A stretch of 64,000 bases of DNA from Siphonodentalium dalli (taxonomy: Eukaryota; Mollusca; Scaphopoda; Gadilida; Siphonodentaliidae): contig CP136067.1 of assembly GCA_032622095.1 (NCBI GenBank), positions 193,216,052 through 193,280,051 of the forward strand. The letters run 5' to 3'. A model generated the notes under the pieces. It searched no databases. It had not been told where the DNA came from and was given only the letters and a program-made list of their open reading frames with translations. Of this stretch, positions 43,301 through 55,300 are shown one piece after another; the stretch's first letter is position 1; each line of letters begins with the position of its first letter. Made by a program: the position numbers and the translations under genes.

Positions 43301-46300
43301 CAAACTCCTAAGTCCTTGACTTGTGGTAGAATATGGTGCGGAGGATGGCGAGGTTTGTTTAATGATCTGTATGTAATTCTCTATTGATTTGTGGAATTGC
43401 TGGAATCCAGCAGTCATTATTACAGAGACTATGCATTCTATTAATAGATCATTTGCAACACTTATTTGTATGTGTGGTTGTTCGCTAGTAGTGTGAAGTC
43501 GCTTCACACCAAAAATAATATTAAATTTAGTTTTGATCTGTTGAATCCATGTGAAAGCACCTGATGGAAATGATTCCATAAAATTTGAATCAGGACAGCC
43601 AATTTTGAATCTTATCAAATCAGACAAATGATTTTGAATTGCACCGAAACAAATGGGGCTATCCACACATATTCACCAGTGGAGGGGCTACGGTTGCTAG
43701 GACACAAGGCATTTAATAGCACTTTAATTGTCCTTATGATAAAATACACTGGAGAACGTTCTTTTCACCTTTAATTGTGAAAATTATGACAAGTGTCATC
43801 AAAAATGAAAAAGACGTTTATATTCATGGATGAATTTCCAACATCATGGAGTAAATAGAAATTTCAGTACATTATGATTTGATAACAACAAAATTTAACA
43901 CTAAGGCCAAAAAAAAAAGGGATTTGTTTCACGGGCATCGGCGCGTCGACTTTTAACCCCCGAGCTTTTTATTGGTATTTTGACCCCAGAAAATATAAAA
44001 TAGACCTAATTCCACGTGGTCACCACGAAAATAGGTAACAGCAAATACAACTCGCGATTTTACATCAAGTAAGCTTTAATATTCTGTCTTGTTTATTACC
44101 TATGAAAAGGTGTGTCATACAACTGGATTCAGAGTGTAAGTATTCCACAAACAAATCCGGGGAAATTGCCAGAAAAGGAGAGTTTATTTATATGCAAAAA
44201 ATATTCATCGATCGATTGGTTGTTTAAAAATTTGGAATCAATTTTCTGGATGAAATGGTACATGACAAAAAGCGACATAGCACTCAATTTCATACATTTG
44301 AGCTGGGCTATGTACCAGAATACTAACCTAAATCACGCTCTACCTGTTTGGAACTCTAAAATAATTCTATATTTGCAAATTTGGTATTGAAAACATCAAA
44401 TGACTTTAAGTTTACAATAAATGTTCCGGTTTCGATTCTCAAAGTTAATTTTTGTTGTTGTCATCACCACCACCGGAAATGAAAACGAAACTGAATTCGA
44501 AACCGAATGCAAAAATTTAAAGAAGTTTTTACTCAAATTGTTCCTAAAAAATGCTTATATCAATTTCAATTGTTCACAACAATCAAACACTTAGACAGTG
44601 GTCATGCATATAGGTGGACCAAGAAGCCACACTTTGTGACATTATAATGGGAATTTTCAATGGCAAAATTGACACTGATCAGCATGCAGAAAGTCCTCTC
44701 CCGTCTGAATTGAACCCATACACTGCTGCTGACCAGAACAATACGTTGGCTGCAATATTCGTCAGGAAGTAAAAAACTGGTGATTAATAAATAGGCTTTA
44801 TTTTGAAGTTATGCCATACAAGTACATAGGTCTTGATTTATATACACATGAATGATATACAGCACCATAGAAATGTTTTAACCCTTTACCCAACAAACCG
44901 GCCAAAACCGGCCAAATAAAGCTTCAACAGCCTAAAATATCTTCGGTCTGTCACAATAGAACCATACACATATGGGTATCATTGGAACCGGCTCATTGAC
45001 CACATTGTGATGGTTACAGTTATGCCCTGTGCCAATGCATTCTCTTATATATGCGAGTCAACCATAGGTCGCCTCGCATATATAAGAGAATGCATTGGCC
45101 TAAAAAAAATCTTTTTTTAACACTTTTTACCATTTTTTCTTACATTCTTTAACAATTTTATAATTTTTAATGTGTTAAGCCAATGCATTCTCTTATATAT
45201 GCGAGGCGACCTATGGTCGACTCGCATATATAAGAGAATGCATTGGCACAGGGCCCTTCTGTTGGGTAAAGGGTTAATTATTTAAATTTTAATCTCTATG
45301 CATGTAGTTCAACACAGATGTAGAGTATTCTGCTGTTCATTCAGGTGGTATGTCTAGAACACCATTTCACTTGCTTTACTTTATTAATTGACACATTGTT
45401 TATTCATGTTTGTTCTGGAAATTGGTTCAAGTGGGTATGCCTGATCATGCGAAGGCTTCACTCCGAATGTTTTATTTATTTTAACTTTTATGGTTTATTT
45501 ATATTGTTGAGAAGTGTCTCCAATGTGCCAAAATATTAAATTAATGTTTGAAACAACGTTTGTTTTCTGGGAGGTGAGGCGATAATTGGTTATTGGGTTG
45601 GCTTTTGAGACAAATATTAAATTGTATTATGCAACAAAGATGCACTTTTGCACAGAAAATGTATTAAATAGGAAGAAATAATTTGCAGTGGAACAAACTG
45701 CATCTGTGCTGCACAATTTGACAAAGCCAGCAATTCATTAAAACTTTCTTAGTTACCCCCAACAGTCAATAGCTAGCCTGTTTGTTAGTTTTGTAAGTTT
45801 TCCAGTATGAGGTATCTGGCTTGTGGAAAATAAAAATAAAACCCTCCCTCCCTCATCGTTTTGAAAAAAAAATTGCCCGTGAAACAAAACTCTTTTTTTT
45901 TTTGGCCTAAAAGTATGCACAGATATAAAAATTAGAGTGAACAAAAAAAGTTCATTGCACTAAGCGACCTGCTTAGTCGCTGATTGGCAGAAAATGTGCT
46001 ATTAATAATTATTTGATTGATAGCTGAGGAAAGGTGCATTGATTCACAGGGCCCTACTAACTAAGACATACTTCCGACAGACTGACTAGATCTTTGTTCT
46101 GGAGTGTAGTCGAGCAGATTACACACTATTACACATTCTTGTTTCTGAAAAGAGATATTTAAGGATAAGTTAAATGCACATATGGCCTTGGTTGAATGTT
46201 ATAATTTAGAAATAAAAGATACCAAGAATATACTAATAGTATAGTATAATGATAGCATGAATACTATATTATCAACAAAACACACTTTGTGTGAGCAGAA

Positions 46301-49300
46301 CATTTGTCTATATACAGCACATAAAGAGTGTGCGATAAACAAAACACTCAACACTGAGGTAATTTTGTTGGGAGATTGATTCATGGTGACTCATTCAACA
46401 ATAAATATTGAGTATCGATAATTAGTGAGCGCTATAACGGCATGTTGTAAACAACAGGGTACAGTTTTAACCAAAGTTCACTTAGTGGGATCTCCCAGGT
46501 GTCAAGTGTTAAGCTTATCGCACACTATTAATGTACTGTGAGTAACATGACATGGCTTTTGTTTACTAACATTGTATACAAACTTGACAATAGCATGCTA
46601 TTTATGCGATATTTATAATTTGTATAAGAACAAAATACAATATTTTCCAAAATAAGTAAAATATATATCTCCTAGAAGTATCTTGCCCACTGAACTATAT
46701 GGTATATATCCCAAGGTAGGAGGGGTCAACTCTCTGAGTTGAAAAAACGGTACGAAAATTCTATGGTACATATCTTCTGTCATGATCATGACCTTGTAAT
46801 CATGTGATCTCCGACACGTAGCGAAGCAATCGCCATATTTTCATCCCCAGTAGGACATTCCTCGTGAGTGGGGTGGGTGCGAAACCCTGGGAGGGAGCTC
46901 AGAGTTCAGTAGGCAAGATACTTCTCGGAGATATATATTTTACTTATTTTGGAAAATATTGTATCTCCTTCAAAGGTATCTTGCCCACTGAACTATATGG
47001 TAAAAGATAGAATTTTCTAGCAGGTGGAGGCCACGAGGAAACAAAAACACCGCTATGCACCTGAATCAAAGAACTGGATTGACCTGATAACCTACAATAT
47101 ATATATATACACATACATATATATATATATATATACACATGCACAATAAGCCAATGTAATATTACACCCCAAGACTAATACCTGTCAGAAGGCTCAAACG
47201 AACAAAAAGTGGCCACTTGGGAGTTTAAAAACCTGCAAGTAAAAGTAGATAGCTTCAGAAGACATGGAGACGGAGACGACATTCCCGTCGGAGCTTTGGG
47301 CTAATAATGTATCAGCCGAGAACTCGCCGGGCAAGTATATGTAACACACACCCCCCCCCCCCCCCCCCCCCCCCCCCCCGAAAAGGGAGAAACGTCCATT
47401 TTCTAAGGAAATGGAAATAGAAAAATACCCTTTGACAAGAAATCCCCAGCAGCCGGGTATATAAACCAAGGGATGGCCGAATACTGAATAACACCCCTAA
47501 CGGGCTAACCCAGGCAGCAGCCGGGTATATAAACCAAGGGATGGCCGAATACTGAATAACACCCCTAACGGGCTAACCCAGGTAGCAGCCGGGTATATAA
47601 ACCAAGGGATGGCCGAATACTGAATAACGCCCCTAACAGGCTAACCCAGGCAGCAGCCGGGTATATAAACCAAGGGATGGCCGAATACTGAATAACGCCC
47701 CTAACGGGCTAACCCAGGCAGCAGCCGGGTATATAAACCAAGGGATGGCCGAATACTGAATAACGCCCCTAACGGGCTAACCCAGGCAGCAGCCGGGTAT
47801 ATAAACCAAGGGATGGCCGAATACTGAATAACGCCCCTAACATGCTAACCCAGGCAGCAGCCGGGTATATAAACCAAGGGATGGCCGAATACTGAATAAC
47901 GCCCCTAACGGGCTAACCCAGGCAGCAGCCGGGTATATAAACCAAGGGATGGCTAAATACTGAATAACGCCCCTAACGGGCTAACCCAGCAGCCGGGTAT
48001 ATAAACCAAGGGATGGCCGAATACTGAATAACGCCCCTAACGGGCTAACCCAGCAGCCGGGTATATAAACCAAGGGATGGCCGAATACTGAATAACGCCC
48101 CTAACGGGCTAACCCAGCAGCCGGGTATATAAACCAAGGGATGGCCGAATACTGAATAACGCCCCTAACGGGCTAACCCAGCAGCCGGGTATATAAACCA
48201 AGGGATGGCCGAATACTGAATAACGCCCCTAACGGGCTAACCCAGCAGCCGAGTATATAAACCAAGGGATGGCCGAATACTGAATAACGCCCCTAACGGG
48301 CTAACCCAGCAGCCGGGTATATAAACCAAGGGATGGCCGAATACTGAATAACGCCCCTAACGGGCTAACCCAGCAGCCGGGTATATAAACCAAGGGATGG
48401 CCGAATACTGAATAACGCCCCTAACGGGCTAACCCAGCAGCCGGGTATATAAACCAAGGGATGGCCGAATACTGAATAACGCCCCTAACGGGCTAACCCA
48501 GCAGCCGGGTATATAAACCAAGGGATGGCCGAATACTGAATAACGCCCCTAACGGGCTAACCCAGGCAGCAGCCGGGTATATAAACCAAGGGATGGCCGA
48601 ATACTGAATAACGCCCCTAACGGGCTAACCCAGGCAGCAGCCGGGTATATAAACCAAGGGATGGCCGAATACTGAATAACGGGCTAACCCATGCGACAAA
48701 AGCCGCAAGTTATAAAGGAGACCCCCCCCTTAAAAACAATAGAACCAATCCCCGATCAAATCTTGAGTGGGTTGGGCCGTGTCCCAGTACAAGATGAGAG
48801 CCCGATGAAAAAACAGCTGCAAGCTCCAAAAAAGGGCCGGACACCAACTAATCTGTGACATGCCATTGTCTATAAGGATGAGGTATCATTGACCAATACT
48901 CTGACTGGGAAGCGAATGGGTATTATACGGACATACTTTGCAAGGCTCAGGCCGTATGACTAACTGGGCTCAGCATTGGAGTCTCACAGAAAACTTAGTT
49001 TGAAGCCTGGAGTTCGAGATATAAATGACAAAGATGCAATAAGCCATTGCATTTGCCCCCCGATGACGTTCCAAATGTGGAAACGCCCACCAACACAGTT
49101 AAACCCAACTGACCAATCACAGGCTACTGTATCCATGATAGAAAGGCCGCCAGGAACCGAAATTCCAATGTCATGAAGGTGGAAAATCCACAAAAACAAA
49201 ATTTGTGCTAAATATGCATCAGGATTGTGGCACAAGCCCAAAACCAGCGGAAACCGATGGCAGGTAGGTAATGAAAAGCAGACCAAATGGGCACCGCGCC

Positions 49301-52300
49301 CCAACTGTTCTAGCTCTTCTGACTGGTCCCCGACGAGTCGATGGTGCAAGGTATCCCTTCTGGGACAGATGGGGTGCCCCTCCGATTGTACCCTGTTCCA
49401 GAGACAACCATCGACCGAAGTGCGAATCTAGAGGGCGGATCATATGATCTGGCATCCTACACCCAATGCTAGTGAATCTCGCACGAGGGGGAAGCAGCTG
49501 GCAAGAATCTTCGTCAGTCTGTATGAAGTGTGCCCAACACGAGTCATATGCTGCCCCTTAGACGCAACATTATCCTGCATTGGCAATCCCTGAGGTCAGC
49601 AAAAGACCTGGCTTAGTATATTAAATGAGACCACTATGCGAATCAAGCACTATCAGGAAAAAAAAAAAAAACCATTATGTACAGACAACCCAGCCCATAA
49701 GAAGAATGACGTATTAGAACCAAAGGCCGATATCAAAGAAGCCATTTCTTTCTTCTTTTCCTTGCTAATACGCCGTGCGGCCCATTAAGCCTGAGCGGGG
49801 TGGCTGAACTAGACCTCATGTCAACTGCGTTCTGAAATTCAGCATATGTCTAAATATGGATAATGGACTCATCTATGTATTACTTACAACAAAAGTGAAT
49901 TCCATTTTTAGTTAGAACTGAAAGCAACCCGCAGATAAAAGATATGCAAGTGCACCCACCTAAAATATAAAACCATATTTAGAGGAAAAACCCTATATCT
50001 GGTTATTTGGCAACCATACCTGTAGGTGGTTTCCTCATTAAAGTGAGATGAAACACTCCAATAGGATGATCAAACAGAAACGAAGAATAATCTGACTCAG
50101 TTAATCCACAGTTCCAACGAACCCATTGTCATTCTCATCTATTAATGAAACACAGTGACGGTCGGAGATAAAGCATGTATGCTTGTTTATCTCGGATTCT
50201 TGCGTCCCAAATCGAGATGTAAATATTTACCCTTTCACGCACCCGAACCAGTCCAGAACATGTCTCAAAAGTCAGGAAAATTAAAGGGCGAGAGTCATAT
50301 AATAATCTAGTTATATGAATGACCCCCCCTCCAAAGAATACTCCTGAAGACTATAGACACTCTCCAGCAATGACCGTGACCTCGCAAGAGCTGGATGGAA
50401 CATTGAAAGAAGTAACAACTTATAATGCAAGCAGTTGAACACATCCCAATCCGAGAACAGTAAAATGTTTGAATACCTCTCAGGATGGTCGATCCCATGT
50501 CGCCAAGTGTGCAGTCCGATGGCATAACCAGCATCTCAGGGTAATTTGCTACCCAAACTCGAACAAAAGCCATACAACTTGAATCCTATTATTTCATTTT
50601 TCTGTCCCTGGGTACGCCAACCGCCAACGGTCGTCCCGAGTATATGAATGGGAGTCCCTTTCGATAGTCCAGGAAGCCCACCAAATGCGACCAATGGGTT
50701 CGATGGGTAGCTCCAACCCGCGACCTGTTTGGTGGGACTATCGTCCTGAGCGCTAATTACGCCAATGAAGGGAACACTATATATCGACAAGTGTCAGTGT
50801 CCTGGTCTCAAAGGTTTCTATCTCTTCCTTGTGACCCTCGAAACGAGGGAAAGCACTCTGATGTTCTGTTAAATTGTATATGATTGTAGAACAATGCTAT
50901 CAAATCATGTCAATCTGAGGTTATTTGCTAATAAAAATTCGACATTAATTTTCTTCCTGCGCTTGGCTGCATCAGAGAACACCGAACAACTAACTGAGCT
51001 CCCTCGTGAGCGCATGTAAAGGTGACCCGAAAGGAATGTCTAAAGCCATTTCACCTCGGGCTGGAGCTACTGCTCGATCTGATCCCGATCTCCATCCATC
51101 CGAACTGGCGATTGGGTGTTAAAAGCTCAAGACACAACGACAAGCTTCCTTTCTAATTGCATGTGAGGTCTGGTCCTTGGGGACCCCTGAGGAATGTCCA
51201 GAGCCTGTACATCTTGGGGATGGAGCAGCAGCTCGTACTGATCCCGATATCCAACTGACCGAACTGGCGATGGGAGGTTAGTAGGTACCAGTTCCCAAGC
51301 AAGCTTCCTGCTAGAATGGCGTCAAGGAATAAGATCTTTGGTTTTCATTTAAAATCAGACCCGAAGTTACTGGCAGCTGTTGGCCAGAATGCGGCCAGTA
51401 ACCTGTCTGCCAAGCCCCCGGAGGTGGTGGCTTATAATAAGGAGGAAACAAGCCTGTGAACTGTGATCCCATTGCGAAGGTTTTAATTAATTAATGTGAT
51501 TGCTAACAATAAAAAAATACACCTATTGTGTTATGTTGATAAGCACCATGTCTGTGGCAACTAATGCAGTAACGGCCTCATTGTTAATCATCCAAGGTGA
51601 AAAAGGTGCAAATTTACATTCGGGATTTTACAATCCTATCAGCCTATTTCACAAGCTTTTAAACACTGCTTCCGTCAGTTGTACACCAGACGATGATTGT
51701 CAACGTCTAAAGAAAGCCGTCAAACGAAGAAGTTAACTCGAAAGTAAGTCACCTAATTCTGTGATACCTTTAATGCAACGGCCAACGCACGTGGTAACTT
51801 AAATAACACGTCACCTGTATGCCATAGATTTGTTATAAAGAAAACGATGAGCGTCTTTAGTCATATCCAATGGTGCCTCCAATGTTCTGCCTTTTATAGG
51901 CAATAAACTCTCCGAAGACACTGAACGGATATTAAATCATTGACCGATTAAAATTATGGAAGACAAATTCCGTTAAAACGAAACGAGTCATCCGATATTA
52001 TTCGGAACAAACCGCGTAATCTTTATGTGAATTGTACATAATTTTCAACTATAATCAAAGAAATAATGTTGTTTGTATAATACAAAAACAAAACTGTCTT
52101 TGGATATACAAAAACTGTGACTTAGCTTCGATTGGAGAAGACGTTCGTCGGCTACCAGGAGGAATGAAAATATGGCGATTGCTTCGCTACGTGTCGGAGA
52201 TCACGTGATTACAAGGTCATGATCATGACAGAAGATATGTACCATAGAATTTTCGTACCGTTTTTTCAACTCAGAGAGTTGACCCCTCCTACCTTGGGAT

Positions 52301-55300
52301 ATATACCATATAGTTCAGTGGGCAAGATACCTTTGAAGGAGATATGTCTATATTTTAATACTCTTTCTGTTTAAGGTGGTTTTAAAAGTAATACCCACCA
52401 CGAAGGCAATCTGTATCTTTCATATGACAGATTTTGGTACGCCGAAAACCATCAAGGCATTTACACGCTGTTGCTAAGTTGGGTACATGGTTACAACATT
52501 AGATTGTCATTCAGTTAGTGTATGTTTATTACATCGTGCAAAATTATCTCTTATTTTACTGATAATTCTTCTTAGAAATCCCAGGGTATAAGATTACATT
52601 TACAGTCCATGGATACATATGGTTACTTCTGTTACTTTTACAATACACATCAAATGATCTTCCATTGGTCACTTTGTTTTCCTTAGAAATCCCAGGGTAG
52701 CAGGATACATTGGGTACAAATTAAGCTAGAGGTGAGCCTGTCCCAGTGGACTAAGGATACCCCTGCTGTGCTATTGGGCCACATTAAAAGTACTCAATCC
52801 GATCAGAGGGTCCCCATATCATCAAAATACAACAACAACAACATTTTCTTCAAAATACGCATCAGTTATCAGAATCGATTGCAACAAAATAATGCTAACC
52901 AACTGTCAACTATGGTATCAACTCTCCCACAACATGTTATTTATCAACATTTTGTTCAACGAAATATCGCCTTATTATCACTTGAGTAATCACGAAATTT
53001 GGCTGTATTACCAGTTGATTTTAGAGTTATTCATCTTCATCCGCAATTTTGAATGAGACCATTCTTTTGACAGCGTGTTTCTAGGCCACAAACAATTGAA
53101 ATAACAAACTTCAAAAATCGATATCTGGTCACTCTGAGTGTTGATGGGTAGGTTCCTCGACTCGGCTCAGTCAAAATTATGTATGCTGCCAAATATTTCT
53201 AATTTGAAAAAGGGGCATAACCAAAAACAAGAAATTATGGCATTGAAATCCATGTAAAAAGGACGACCGGGCAGTCACGACCTGCACTACTCAGACTAAT
53301 ATGTGTTGACTTATATGAACGTCAAGATTTAATTAACTATAAATATTTATTATAACTAATTTACGTACCGTACACGAAGTTGGTTGCTATTGGTAGGGGT
53401 TGGGTCTGTACCTCATAATTATCATATTGTACTCATACATGTATCTTCCAGCCTTTCGATCGTGGCTCCCCGGGGCCATTTATTTTGACTGGCACATATG
53501 CCCATTCTCAATTTGGATGAAATATTAGTTGTACTCGCCTCCACAACCCTTGGCCTTGGTTGGAAATTGGGGTTATTATGAGTGAGAACTCGGGTTTACC
53601 TCCTCATAATTTGGGTTGTTTGTTTGTTTCAAATCACAACCCAAATCATTAGAATATAAGTAAGGAAGAACATTCAATTTCCAAGAACAGGTTTTGTTCG
53701 TAGGCCTACCTGGACAAATTCTATAGTGATTTAATAGGTTGGGATTTGGTCAGTTTGATTACAATTGCATGGAGCAACATTTATACCAGTGCGGACTCGG
53801 AGCCATGCACTATGCAACAACGTCAACCCAACCAAACCTAATGCGAACCATGCCAACATTATGCTTGCTTTGTGTGCTATGTCGCGTCGCTGTCAAAACG
53901 TCAATAACTTTCGCGGGAAAATGCGCGTGCCAATATGACGTCGCTTTGGATACAACATATGACGTAACCTAACAGTTTACAGAACATGCTTCTACTAATT
54001 TACTAAACTAAAGAAAAGTTTATTTAGTTATATGATAAACATTCAAGATATTTGCGATATGAATTATGTTGTTTTCGTGAGGTGGCTAAGGAAAATTTGC
54101 AGTTTTACGTAAATTTCCGACATTTCCCGAATGGCATAGCAACCCGAGTCCGGTCGACAATATTTATGATTAAAGTAATGTTTATTGTTCAAAGAATAAA
54201 GCATGTAATGCCTTAACACAATGAATACTGTTATGTTGGCTATATGAAAAGTTACATTTTGTAGTTTTAATTTAATTGCAATGACGTTTCAAGATGGCGG
54301 ACCCTCAAATCCAAGATGGCGGCGCCCCTAATTCAAGATGGCGGCGCCCATGTTCGAAAGCGAACTTAGTATAAGGACGACCTACGCATATGTTGCTGCG
54401 CAACATATGCGCGGCTGGGCTGCGCCCAGCTGGTCGTCCTTAAAAAAGTCTGATTGAGCTCATAATTGCAGGTGCACAGTGGTAAATATATACAGGGTTT
54501 CCACTACTACGGCAGGCCGGCTGTCCAACGGCCTCATTCCCCTCCCCAACCTTGACTTAACCCTTTACCCAACAAAGCGGCCAAAAACGCCCAAATAAAG
54601 CTTAAACAGCCTAAAATATCTTCGGTCTGTCTCAATAAAACCATACAAATATGGATATCATTGGAACCGGTTCATTGACCACATTGTGATGGTTACAGTT
54701 ATGCCCTGTGCCAATGCATTCTCTTATATATGCGAGTCGACCATAGGTCGCCTCGCATATATAAGAGAATGCATTGGCCTAAAAAAAAAATCTTTTTTAA
54801 CACTTTTTACCATTTTTTCTTACATTCTTTAACAATTTTATAATTTTTAATGTATTAAGCCAATGCATTCTCTTATATATGCGAGGCGACCTATGGTCGA
54901 CTCGCATATATAAGAGAATGCATTGGCACAGGGCCCTTCTGTTGGGTAAAGGGTTAATATTGGTCACAAAATTGCCACAGACCTAGCTCAGCACCAACAG
55001 TGATGATTAACAGATTGCAAGGAATCCTACACTTGGTGCCTGAATAAGACATGATCAGTAGCGCGGACCACGTGCACAGTTGTCTACACCATCCTGGTAA
55101 CGCTTTGTCATGCGAGTGTTTAGTAGTAATCAGCCTCTCGTATTTTAATTTACCGTAGATTTCTGTCTATAAGTCCCAACTTTCTGACCCACTATTTCCC
55201 CTCAGAATTTGCAATATACATCAGTAAGTCACTAAGGGGGCTAAATTCTGAGCTACAGCCATGATCATAGGTGAGTTTTGGCAGTCGCTGCAACGAACAG

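Larger units (their letters stand above)
46638..52346 (-). mobile_element. DIRS-like retroelement, copy B (5.7 kb)
   Basis: Terminal inverted repeats lie at about 46683-46845 and 52160-52330 ('cccactgaactatatggtatatatcccaag...gcgaagcaatcgccatattttcat'). The outer edges differ: ctcctagaagtatcttg at the low side, ctccttcaaaggtatcttg at the high side. The low side also has 'caatattttccaaaataagtaaaatat' as an extension. 46893-47000 is complementary to the two outer edges joined together, the internal complementary region of DIRS elements. Copies A and B share CACTGAACTATATGG and layout but little else, so they are related subfamilies. No polymerase or recombinase frame was found, and a large minisatellite occupies the interior. 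Confidence 0.75.

Noticed and set aside
43295-43666. 123-codon minus frame as a NUP160 or other exon
   Set aside because: Exons 3 and 4 join directly in phase and sequence, leaving no place for it; no family match seen.
51500-51736. 78-codon plus frame with good composition (MSVATNAVTASLLIIQGEKG)
   Set aside because: It lies inside DIRS-like copy B on the strand opposite to the element, with no recognised family and no splice context.
54373-54441. tRNA or cloverleaf RNA gene
   Set aside because: Only two inner hairpins, 3-nt loops, and no A/B box or anticodon arm; a T-shaped inverted repeat fits better.
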